In this document: positions 11,874 to 20,956 of the stretch, piece by piece
Numbering within the stretch: the stretch's first letter is position 1
Layout: each line of letters opens with the position of its first letter
Assembly: GCA_024663395.1 (NCBI GenBank)
Contig: JANFAH010000206.1
Coordinates: 1-24,822, forward strand
Direction of reading: 5' to 3'
DNA: 24,822 nucleotides
DNA from: Pisolithus tinctorius
Lineage: Eukaryota > Basidiomycota > Agaricomycetes > Boletales > Pisolithaceae
Made by a program: the position numbers and the translations under genes
Notes under the pieces: generated by a model
Databases searched by the model: none
What the model was told of the DNA's origin: nothing
What the model saw: the letters and a program-made list of their open reading frames with translations, nothing else

Positions 11874-13529
11874 ATGGTGGCGAGTGCACCGCAAGTCTTG
11901 TAAGTTAGTTGCGGCAATCGGCGACTTGTTAGTGACTTTCATGTTTCTTCCTATAGCCAAGGGTCGTTCCTCATAGGACTGGTTATAAACATCTTCCTGC
12001 ACGGTCTTGCCACCACGCAGGTGTACTTGTATCTCACAATATACAAAAAGTGCGTGTCGGTCCAGCATCTACCTGGAACGATTAATCAAACTATTGCTCG
12101 CAGAGATAGATTTTGGCTTAAGTCACTGTCGGTCTTATTTCTTTCTTCTGTGCTATGTGTTTACCCTCGCAAAACTCAGCATAGTGATTTTGTACTTGGT
12201 GGATACGTTCAATTGCGTCGTCAGCATTTATTATATCTACGATGCTCTAGTCACGAACTTTGGTGCGTCCCCTTGTTTAACGTCCACGTACTGAGTTGAC
12301 GTAGATGCCTGTTCGGAGCGTAGGCGATGAGGCGAACCTTACGAGTGGCTCCTGGGGTCAGTCAATGGAGCTAAATGAAAACTGGGTCATCTAACACCCC
12401 TTGGCAGCATTCGCAGCTGGTACGAATCCGATCCTAGTACTTCTACACCCCCAGCTCAACAAGGACATTCGCAACCGCAGGTACCGTCTCGACGGTGCGT
12501 CTTCATTCTTTGTGCACCGGCCTCTCACCTAACGACTTGCTACAGGGTGCCGTCAGCGTGGCGGTCCAACATTTTTTCTCATGGCGAGTATATATGTTGA
12601 CCAATAACGCGTTCATCATGGTGGCCATTGTTCTATGTAGCCTGGCCAACTTAGCGGGCTCGCTCGGTGTCGCCGTCGGTCTGGCTATCAGCCCCGGTGA
12701 TTTCCGGCATTCAGATTTACAAATTGAGATTACGGTATGGTTAGTTGGTGCAGTCCTCGCTGATACGATCATTGCCGTTTCGCTCGGATGGCATCTGGTG
12801 GATATTCGTGCATTGTTTCTCATTGCGGTCCCATTTCTTAAAGCGGCATATTTAGGGACGACACAAACATCTGTACCCTGCACTGAACAGCATCATCAAC
12901 CGGATTCTCAGGAGTGAGCCGTGCAATATATAATGTTGTACGGGCTTGTTGCTGACCATACGGTCAATCCAGTGACTGTACAGACTGGAGTCGTGACGAC
13001 CATCGTCGCTATCATAAACTTGGCGTGCTACCTGACCGACGTAAGTCACGTTCTCTCCTAATCCGCTCATACGCTCACATTAATTGGTTTCTAGAATTTG
13101 AACACGTAATTCCCCCCCACCCCCCTCCAGACTACGAGACCTCTCACGTGCCTCTTTGCCCAGCTATATGGTGTTCAGCATAATAGTGTCAAAGCTATAC
13201 CTAAACTGCATGTTATCCACCTTAAATGCTCGTGGGACATGGAGATATGACGGATCGTCAGAGGACGGAATAAGCCATGTCAGGAGCAGTCATCCTGAGG
13301 TGAGCATTTTGAGTCGTCTAGAGCTGCTCCGTTGCGATGTCTCACGTTCCATGACTAGGTGATTGTGTTCCAGGCGCAGAGTACGCAGTCGGAAGTGCGT
13401 GAACTGTGCTCTATTAGTTCCCCATCCGGATAGTAACCGATACTTTCTGTATAGGTTTCCGTGCATGTGGAATCGCACGAGATGACCGACACGGATGACA
13501 AATCGTCACATAGTAAACGATATATCTAA
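11874..13529 (+). CDS. DUF6534-type seven-helix membrane protein, copy D2
   Basis: Same family and exon plan as D1. Exons: 11874-11899, 11957-12049, 12104-12127, 12180-12262, an unresolved exon ending at 12494, 12546-12797, 12856-12913, 12973-13040, 13095-13105, 13164-13299, 13359-13394, 13455-13529. All listed joints except those around the unresolved exon agree in phase, and several exon lengths equal those of D1 exactly (58, 68, 11 and 36 nt). Landmarks: QGSFLIGLVINIFLHGL, DRFWLKSL, DTFNCVVSIYYIYDALVTNF, AVQHFFSWRVYMLTNNAF, WLVGAVLADTIIAVSLGWHL and SKLYLNCMLSTLNARGTW. The unresolved exon carries TFATAGTVST, matching the family FATADPVLT segment, but its 5' end cannot be phased as sequenced. 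A CCCCC run sits nearby. The C-terminal tail stops early (TAA 13527) compared with D1, whose homologous tail continues in another frame. Confidence 0.75.
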
Positions 13530-14584
13530 ACATGGGTGGAACGATGGGGAAGACAATACGAACGCTAGCAAAGTATGGCTCGTGCTTCACTGTAGCAGAT
13601 TGGGTGACCGTGGACCACGCCAGTAGGTAGCCAGAAAGGAGGTAGAAGAAAAGAAATAAAGGAAGCAAGAGGGAAAACAAGGGGAGCACACTGATCCTCT
13701 TCTTTACGTCAAAATGTCTGCCATTCCTCTGTATGTGGATAGCTAACTGGGTACCTGGGCACATGATGTATATCAATGGGTCCTTCGACCGCCGTGCGCA
13801 GCATTAGGGTCGATGTCATGCGGAAAGCACCCTGTGTGGCTTGAAACAACCCTGGTGTCAATGGTGACAGCGACAATAATCCATGCGCATAAGAGCATGC
13901 AGCCAATCAGGATACGCAGTTACTCGCTGAGACGCAAGTGAACATTTGCTACTATACGGGTATAAAAAGGCCCGACTGCTTATGTGGAATACAAGACGGA
14001 CCAAACCGAAGGGAAACATCATTAGCACTACCAAGCAGTCTTGATTCCTGGAACTCCTCCCGATTAAAATGAGCCTGGTTCGCATGTGAGGGGTACACAA
14101 CTGATCTGTCCAACATCAATTACCATGGATCCTCTCGAAAGAGGACATACGCAAGATGCATCTCGACGTAGGATTGCCGTCTATGCCTGTCAATGTAGGG
14201 ACCAGATTAATGGATAAACGTTTGCGGAGGAAGTACATCAGTACAAACCCACTTATACCTATGATCCACACCAGCCACGTCGAAATTCGTTGTTGCGCAT
14301 TTATCAGGACTTCTCAAGTGCAATGATAGAAGAACAGATTCGATTCCAGCCGCCGCCAGCATGCGACCATTTAATCGTAGAGATTCTGAGCGTAGGCATT
14401 CGCACCGGGCCATTTGGATAATCTTAGAAGTGACAGGAGAATGGGGGGCGCGAAGGGGGTGAAGAGAGAAGTGGCAGATGACGCTTACTGCGATAAAATA
14501 AGTTCGAGGCGAATAGCGATGGCAAATAGGTGGAGGGCACCACAAGAAAGCGTAAGACTTACTCCTGATCTCTACCGAAGCGGT
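13530..14584. other. Degenerate tail of D2 and unassigned sequence
   Basis: The first 60 bases still match the D1 C-terminal exon in a shifted frame (KHGWNDGEDN-type reading). A purine-rich tract at about 13630-13690 follows. From about 14545 to 14207 the minus strand has an open frame with ARCECLRSESLRLNG and AGIESVLLSLHLR. This may be a downstream exon of the minus-strand frame at 14585-15523, but I could not join them with confidence. Confidence 0.3.
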
Positions 14585-15523
14585 TCAATAGATCGCTTCA
14601 GCTTGCGTCGAGATCACATCCAGAAAGTTGATCAAAAGTTCTGGGTGGCAACCTAATCCAGTCTTGGTCGTACACGATACAGAACCAACTCTATTAGGCA
14701 CCCTGTGGATATCGGAGGAGCATCCCAGGAGATTCCGCCGCTGGAACACAGCATAGTCCCTGGGCAAATAAGAAGCAACTAGCCTACCAACTGGTCGGTA
14801 CATCAGATGCGCTAGTTTAACGGCCCTAGCAGGCGCATAGATTGTTTCAACGACAAACAGGGCTGCAAAAGTTGGCATTGGGTATCACCGCTATTGGGCT
14901 GGTACCTTAAGATGAGTAAACAGATCATACACAGGTACAACCTCTAGTACGGTCCATGTTGTGTCACCGACAATCACCAGTGGAATCGATGGGGTAGCCG
15001 GTGCTCCGATAGAACCCACAAGGTAGCTGGGGCTTGACAGGAGGCTGAGGTCCGGAGTTCGTGGAAGGCTCAGGTTCCCCGGGCCGCGGTCCGCCGGGTG
15101 CAGAGTCTAGACTGAGTTGCGGAGATTGCTGTTAGTGATGGGTCGGTGAGAAATCTGAGTGAAGGCTGCGGTGGCTCTACCAGACAGCACTGGAGCCGGA
15201 AGTGGGCGCATAGCGGCAGAAGCAGTTTCAAAAGCTAATAGCCCAGAAATAGAACTGGTGAGCTGAAACGTTTCAACAAATATGTCGGGTGGTACTTGTA
15301 TTTTTTTACTAGACATGGATCCAACTGTGCCAGGTTAGTGATATCATATGGATCAAAAAACCAAACACCTGGAAACAGACGATGCGTCACAGACCCAAGG
15401 TACAAAGAAAAGGCAGGTGTTTTGAGAGGCTTTAGTACAGCAGGGTCCAAATCGATAGACCAGAATTGACCAACGCCCACATAAGCGCTTTTGTTTCGTT
15501 TTAAAATGTAGCCAAATAATGAC
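14585..15523 (-). pseudogene. Unrecognised minus-strand gene, interrupted by one TAG
   Basis: Not assigned to a family. From 15523 the minus strand reads LFGYILKRNKSAY, then FWSIDLDPAVLKPLKTPAF and LYLGSVTHRLF. Removing a 45-nt segment that begins GTGTTT and ends in a CTAAC branch site and CACAG keeps phase with VPPDIFVETFQLTSSISG and ASAAMRPLPAPVLSGRATAAF. A single TAG at 15107-15109 interrupts the frame. Beyond it the same frame stays open for about 65 codons (SYLVGSIGAPATPSIPLVIV, then TWTVLEVVPVYDLFTHLK). A second intron (about 14913-14868) leads to LFVVETIYAPARAVKLAHLM and a stop at 14585. Long open frames on both sides of one stop suggest recent inactivation by a CAG-to-TAG type change, or a sequence error. 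No ATG was fixed. The first 90 bases belong to the inverted repeat described separately. Confidence 0.45.
15430..15523 (-). repeat. Left arm of a diverged inverted repeat
   Basis: Read on the minus strand, this segment matches 15873-15962 of the plus strand at roughly 80 percent. The shared core includes AAAGCGCTTATGTG and ATTCTGGTCTATCGAT. The arms are separated by about 350 bases. In the longest shared frame both arms encode a peptide around SAYV-x-x-G-x-FWSID with conservative changes (Q/R, L/M, D/E, V/I). Confidence 0.75.
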
Positions 15524-15872
15524 GTTAGATCACGCGTCCGAAATTACCAAAAATGAACCAGAAAGAGCGCATGCTGTGCTCCAGTTGCCTCCCACCCATC
15601 GTGCCCAATGCCCTTTCCCTTGTGACCTATGCAGTTCCGGCATGCCACAACGTTCGGGTCACTATAGTACTTTTAGTAGTACATGAAGTATAGAGTCTGA
15701 ATACAGACTTCAAAGGGTTTCAAGACCCATAAAATAGCTACTATTTGTTGTACACTTGTAATTCTACACTAGTATGTTTCAACACTGTAGCGGTATGGTG
15801 TAGTTCGCGCCAATGTTTGGCCACCAAACAAAAAGTGCTCATGTGAGCATCGCAAACGAGATATAGTGCGCG

Positions 15873-15962
15873 CCATTGTTTGGCTGCATTCCAAGACTAA
15901 AGGAAAGCGCTTATGTGTGCATTGGTCGATTCTGGTCTATCGATATGGAACCTGCTGTAAAG
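15873..15962 (+). repeat. Right arm of a diverged inverted repeat
   Basis: Plus-strand partner of 15430-15523. A further weak partial copy of its 5' half (CGCGCCAATGTTTGGCC) lies at about 15806-15850, giving a short imperfect direct repeat. Downstream of the arm the plus frame meets stops within 15 codons, so any duplicated gene on this side is a fragment. Confidence 0.75.
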
Positions 15963-16372
15963 GGCTTGACCCCGATTGGCATATGGATTGTATAGTATTC
16001 GCGTTCTGTATTCAAATCGCGGACTTGTCTGCCAGACTCGTCTAAGTGAGGGTCGTGTTTACGTAACTGCACTCCTGGAAGCAAGTTGATATTCCGAACG
16101 CATGTCACAAGCGACTCATTCAAATTCCCCTCAACAACGTCCGAGCTGTTGGAATTCAATAATTTGCGACATCTCAGGCATTCTGACTGGAATTCTCCGA
16201 AAAAGGCTTCACGAACAAGCAACCACCGAGATCTTAGCTGCCCCAGTTTACTCTCGACATAGTCAATAGTCAGCTTGAAAGTAACATGTGTTGGTTCGTC
16301 GGTTCGTCGACATCCGCTGACACACAACTTGCAGGTAAGTAATGCAACAATAATGGCTGGGTGTTCTTGCAA
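15911..16372 (-). CDS. Hypothetical 153-residue reading frame
   Basis: An uninterrupted minus-strand frame starting with ATG at 16372 and ending at 15911. The product is soluble-looking and charged, with a CRRxDEP segment, a CxxCxxLL segment (ECLRCRKLL) and a hydrophobic N-terminus (IIVALLTCKLCVSGC) that could be a weak signal. I do not recognise it. Its last 17 codons are antisense to the right arm of the inverted repeat, and the plus strand here shows several stops, so the open frame is not a shadow of a plus-strand gene. It could be a real small gene or chance. Confidence 0.3.
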   Translation of the reverse strand: MQEHPAIIVALLTCKLCVSGCRRTDEPTHVTFKLTIDYVESKLGQLRSRWLLVREAFFGEFQSECLRCRKLLNSNSSDVVEGNLNESLVTCVRNINLLPGVQLRKHDPHLDESGRQVRDLNTEREYYTIHMPIGVKPFTAGSISIDQNRPMHT

Positions 16373-16489
16373 TCAGATGGTTTGCGCAAGGGTCCTGAAG
16401 ACTGACCCCAGGCGGCTCCGAGTCCTCCCTACCCTTTTTTTTCTTTAAGGTTTTCTGGGCTGATTTTCCGCCACCGTCACCATCACCCT

Positions 16490-16840
16490 AACCCGAATTC
16501 CCTCACAAGTTGACGTCCTACCGTATCTGGAGGTCCAGCGGAGGTTTTATCAATTGCAGTTGTGCCTAGCACCCCCACTGGCACTCCCTAGTACTGACTT
16601 GTCTTCCTGCAATCTGGGACTGTTTCTTCTCAGGGTGGCTGTCAAGGTCTTACGTAGGGCATCCCATCCGGGTGTACCTTTATTTTCCTGCGTGCAGCAG
16701 GTGGGTGGCACGTTAAGAAACCTTTCCAGGGCGACCACGACCACAACAGCTCTGCGCATAGACAGACTTTGATCATTGTTGGTCTCTTTTCCTCCTTTAT
16801 CGTGTATTCACCTTCGCAAGTCTGATGAGTGGAAAAGAAG
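16490..16840 (+). pseudogene. Fossil 5' fragment of a DUF6534 gene (D4)
   Basis: Recognised only by nucleotide similarity to the other copies. The segment CCCGAATTCCCTCACAAG, with AGGTCCAGCGGAGG after it, parallels the upstream block of D1 and D3. GGGTGTACCTTTATTTT parallels the helix-1 exon (CAGGTGTACTTGTATCT in D2). 16756-16825 (TAGACAGACTTTGATCATTG, then TTGGTCTCTTTTCCTCC and CACCTTCGCAAG) parallels exon 3 plus the following intron of D2 and D3. Similarity ends before the second helix exon. No frame survives. Confidence 0.6.
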
Positions 16841-18140
16841 ATATACAGCATAAAGCCACTGAAGTTAGAAAATGAGTGTTTATTGCACTGTGGAGGCGTG
16901 AGCCTCTGGCACAGCGTGCACGGGCTGCAAGCGTTGATCGACGTTGACAAGAATCTTTCTCTTAACCATGACTAATGCTGATGTCCGGGTCTCTCAAGTT
17001 TGGCTGCACCACTGGGCCAGGGCATTGGCTAGCATCCACCAATATCTCTCTCCTATCATCTTTCACGAACTAAACCTAGCCCACTTCAGTACCTCTAAAC
17101 CGTGCAGAATCATCCCCACCAATGCCTTAACCTAAACCAACCCATCAAGGATCTCTCCAAATTTGTCAAGTTTTTTTCCAGCTCAAAATACTCCCTTGCA
17201 CAAAATTGCATACAAAGCAGATACTTTGGTTGGATGGCTGGGCAAGAGTTCACCGAAATCGTCAGGCAATTTTTCTGACTTTGGTTCAAGACACGGTCCT
17301 GCAATGGTCTCGGGTCCATCTGTTCTACGGAAGGTTCCCTTAGGATCCAAGTTGTCTGGGTACAAGACTACGCCTGCAACGTGTCAAGTCCAACGTGTCA
17401 AGGAGCACTAGCGGATACTATGAGTCTGATCTTGCCTAAGAAGGTTTAAAATAAAGTTGGGCAGGGATCTACATAGACTTTGGACTCAATGGCAGGGACG
17501 GGGCTCGCGCTCAGGTATGGACCATGACTTTTGACTGTCCGCAACTATACATTACCATGTTTATGTAATACTCCAGCGGAGCTTCGCAGGGTTTAATGAG
17601 GGGTTTTAAGGTTTAAGCAAGGCGGAACTTGTCGGGCCTTTAACGGCAAGCTGAACAGCGAGGTAACTTGGCTGCAAGGAAATGAGGATCTTTGTCTGAA
17701 AGGATTGCTCTTAAAGGTGGCCAAACCCTATCCAACCTGTGTATATTCGGGACGCGACAGTCACTTTGGGCTCCCGTGGTCGCAGTCGCCCTAATCGCCT
17801 TGCAGATAATACAAGACAGAGTTTGATTTGATGTACGTATACAACTAATTTGTGTGAAGTAACCCTGCCCCGCTCGCAATTAACACAGTTTGATGGGATT
17901 TGCAAACTCACGTTAGGTGGTTAGGTTTGGTCAGGGTCTCGGACTATTTGGGTAATAGGTTAGGTTAAGCAACATCAAATAGTTGAGCTTCCACCCGCCA
18001 GCCTTCGGCGCTGATGCGAGCGCACACCTACAGGAATGTACTAATAGGCGAAGTTTGCATGTGATGACGCCCAATGCAAACGGTCTGACCGCCCGCAATA
18101 AAGTTCTTCTCTTCGATCTGAAGGACGGATTACCCTCCTC
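16841..18140. other. Unassigned sequence between D4 and D3
   Basis: About 1.3 kb with only short overlapping frames (for example minus 17319-17110 and minus 17911-17711). Between 17908 and 17966 there are several GTTAGG/GGTTAGG motifs, but they are irregular and not a telomeric array. I recognise no gene here. Confidence 0.35.
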
Positions 18141-18204
18141 CGCCCCCGGGCGAGAATTCCTCATAGTTTGACATCCTGCGTTCTCTAGGAGACGTCCAAA
18201 GGAT

Positions 18205-19941
18205 ATGGCGTGAAGTCCAGCACAAATCGGTGTAAGCTGTGGTGAGCGGTGACTGTCTAGCAACTCATGTCTCCCCTTGTAGCCAAGGACCGTTCCTCAT
18301 CGGGCTAATCATCAATATCCTCTTACACGGTGTCCTTACCACCCAAGTATACTTATATTTACCACACATAACAAGTGAGTGTCACGCTTGACACTTCCCT
18401 TGCGTGATCGCCTCAGCTTTTTTTTTTGCGTAGCGATAGACTTTGGCTTAAGATGCTGTTGGTCTCATTTCCTACTTCCTTCGTAAGGCGCTCACTCATC
18501 TAAAACCCAGAATAGTACTTTCTGTACATCGCAGATACGTTCAACGTGTATGATCAGTATATATTACATCTACGATGTTCTAGTCACTCATTTCGTTGCG
18601 TCTTCTTATTAGCGTCGGCGCAACGAGCGTAAGTAGGTGCATATGTTGGAGTAGGCGATGAGGCGAACCTTTCGATTGCCAACTGGGGTCAGTCCATCAT
18701 TAATTTATGAAAACCAGGCTATTTACCGCGCTTGGACAGCTTTCGCAGCTGGTAACGAATCTAATGTCTAATAATCATATATCACCCGGTTTTAACGGAG
18801 ACTTCCATAACTATAGATGCCGTCTTGACAGTACGTTTTTATTCTCCTTGCTCCAGCTCCCAGTAATAACTCGCTAAAGGGTGCAATTGGAGGGGCGGTA
18901 CAACACTTCTTTGCATGGCGGGTATACGTGATGACCGAAAAGGCGTTCATTGTGCTGGCTATCGTTCTTTGCAGCCTAGTCAACCTGGCAGGCTCACTTG
19001 GTGCCACTGTCGGTGTCGCCCTCAACCCCAATCTTTCACTGTTGCCACGTCTTACAATTGAAGTCACGATGTGGTTGGTCGGGGCGGTCCTTGCCGACAC
19101 GATCATCGCCGTTTCGCTTGTATGGCATCTGGTAGATATTCACTTTTGATTTCTCGTCACGTCCCGTCCTTAAATCCACGTGCTTAGAGAAGATACAGAC
19201 ATCTTTTACCCTGCACTGACCAGCACCATTAATCGGATCCTCAGGAGTGAGTCGCGCAATGTAGTGTTGTATGTACTCGGATTTGCTGACCGTAGGTTAA
19301 TCCAGCGACTGTACAGACCGGAGTCTTGACGACCATCGTTGCTATCGTAGACTTGACGTGCTACATGACTATCGTAAGTCACGCTCTCGCCAGTGCGATC
19401 AAGTGAACTGGCACTCACCTGAGTTTGGGTCTATAGAGTTCGGGCATGTAAGCATTTCTTTTTATCCGTTACATGAGACTTCTCAAACTTTTCGCCCAGT
19501 CACCTGATATTCAACATCCCACTCTCAAAACTCTACACAAACTGTATGTTATCCAGCTTAAATGCGCGTAGGGAGCAGAAATACGATGGATCGGCAGAGG
19601 AACCGAGCCTTGGGGGCATTAGTAGTCAGGTGAGCGTTCTGAAGAGGGCTGCTTGGTCGTAATGTTTGTCTTACATCCCCTGATCAGTTTTCCGCATTTC
19701 AAATACAGCATACACAACCGGAGGTGCGTGAACCATCTATTATTGGTCCCCCATCCGGAAAGCAACTGATGCGTTTCTATAGGTTTCCGTGTACGTCGAA
19801 CCGTATCGGATGGCTGTCACGGACGATAAACCACAAGACAGTCTCTCCCATCACTGCGGTACTTCTAAACATGTATGGAGTCGTAAGGAAGATGGCTCGA
19901 GCATTGGCGATGTCTGCAAAGATGTGCCTATTGCACCATAG
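18205..19941 (+). pseudogene. DUF6534-type membrane protein, degraded copy D3
   Basis: Homologous to D1 and D2 along its whole length. Well-preserved parts: QGPFLIGLIINILLHGV and TTQVYLYL (from 18284); the large exon about 18881-19126 with AVQHFFAWRVYVMTEKAF, VLCSLVNLAGSLGA and WLVGAVLADTIIAVSLVWHL; and HLIFNIPLSKLYTNCM around 19501-19551. Lesions: a TGA two codons after the expected ATG (18205); loss of the YKK splice context near 18370; CATTTCG without a GT donor at the HFG site near 18595; an inserted base in GGTAACGAAT near 18751; and an extra T near 19206 that shifts the exon-7 frame. The 3' exons remain in frame to TAG at 19939-19941. Several independent lesions make this the most convincing dead copy, even allowing for base-calling errors. 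Confidence 0.7.
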
Positions 19942-19944
19942 TAC

Positions 19945-20275
19945 TTAAGCCATGGCGGGTGTAATCATTCTAGGGTGAGCACTTTCAACTTCTGGAGGCG
20001 CTTTATTGGAATATCTTATTTCCCATGATTAGGTGGTCGTGTTCTGGACGCAGAGTACATAGTTGGAGGTGCGTGAATTATACTCGGTTGTTCCATTATC
20101 CGGAGAGGAACCGACGCATTTTTATAGGTGTTCATGCAGGTTGGATCGCAGGAGATGACTGACATGCACGAATGCTAGCGAAGTTCGAGAGCCGTGCTTT
20201 ATTGTATCATACTTATTGTGGAATTGTAGATAATGAGACACGCGAACTAGTTTATGCACAGCAACTAGATAATTA
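19945..20275 (+). pseudogene. Extra 3' exons of a DUF6534 gene (D5)
   Basis: Directly behind the D3 stop, the sequence restarts at the end of exon 10. TAAGCCATGGCGGG and GGTGAGCACTTT match D2 at about 13270-13310. It then runs through exon 11 (GTGGTCGTGTTCTGGACGCA, with TAG in place of CAG) and exon 12 (TATAGGTGTTCATGCAGGTT, then GAGATGACTGACATG). It continues into the 3' flank matching D1 at about 10660-10745 (GAGAGCCGTGCTTTATTG). The upstream nine exons are absent. This is the tail of another copy joined to D3. Confidence 0.65.
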
Positions 20276-20295
20276 CACTCCCTCCATTCTATGGC

Positions 20296-20575
20296 ACACT
20301 CAGTCTCTTCAGTGTCCTGACGGAGATGTAGATTTCTTGTCTACCAGAGCGATGGCGAAGATGATGACGAGGGGAAGATGGAGAATATGACCTTGTGTTT
20401 CCCCCCCCTGATGGGGCTCTCAACCCGTTCTTGGACTACGAGAAAGTGTTTGGGGTCGGAAGCGATGGATCGGATGGCGACGGCCGTAGGAGTGATGGAA
20501 GCGGTTCGGATGCGTAACCCGTGGTGCTCTCACATGGGAGCGCCCGAGTGCCAGCGTATCTCCGTCCATTCGGTT
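20296..20575 (+). pseudogene. Degraded copy of the 3' end of gene X (X')
   Basis: Matches 7976-8250 of gene X base for base over long stretches. Examples are GATGATGACGAGG, TTCTTGGACTACGA, GGTCGGAAGCGATGGATCGG, GGTTCGGATG and CTCACATGGGAG. Homology begins near CAGTCTCTTC (about 20310) and fades near the TCCGTCCATTCG site at about 20565. The frame is broken relative to gene X; a run of nine C at 20401 and small indels shift it. None of the anchor or the Ser-rich body is present. Confidence 0.7.
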
Positions 20576-20956
20576 TCTGAAACCCGAGATGGTAAATGGG
20601 CGGATGAGTCCGTTACTGGGGAGAATTGAGAGGGTGATGCGGAATGAATTTCCTTCTGATTCACTGTAGATGTTTCGGGTGAAAGCGGGATCTCTACCGT
20701 AGCTGGGTTGTCGGGCGCAAATGTTCGTGTTGCATGCTACACATAAACGAGGCGTGGCGTGCACCCGGATTGTAACAGCCTATGCAATGCAACAGGAGTG
20801 CGTCCGAGCACAGATTGAAGATGTACTGAAATATTGAAAAATGGTTGATGATTCTGGCTTCCTGATCATCTGGTCCTGTCACAGGAGCATAAAAAGTCAT
20901 AATAGCCTGAAAACTGAAAACAGTACATTATACTTTTCGTTGCCGATGATTGGGTT
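20576..20956. other. Spacer between X' and the IBtk-like gene
   Basis: About 380 bases. It contains the 3' flank of X' and presumably the 3' UTR of the minus-strand gene ending at 20957. No frame with support was found. Confidence 0.4.

Noticed and set aside
14585..15523. Endogenous mycovirus capsid remnant
   Set aside because: The frame is long and unlike known fungal gene families, but it appears to contain introns and I see no viral hallmark motif, so this is not supported.
15900..15960. LVDSG motif in the right arm of the inverted repeat, resembling a retrotransposon aspartic protease
   Set aside because: The frame stops within ten codons, the left arm has Asn instead of Asp, and no gag, reverse transcriptase or integrase signals were seen nearby.
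17908..17966. Repeated GTTAGG motifs resembling fungal telomere repeats
   Set aside because: There are only a few irregular copies with no exact period, and the window is flanked by housekeeping-type genes.
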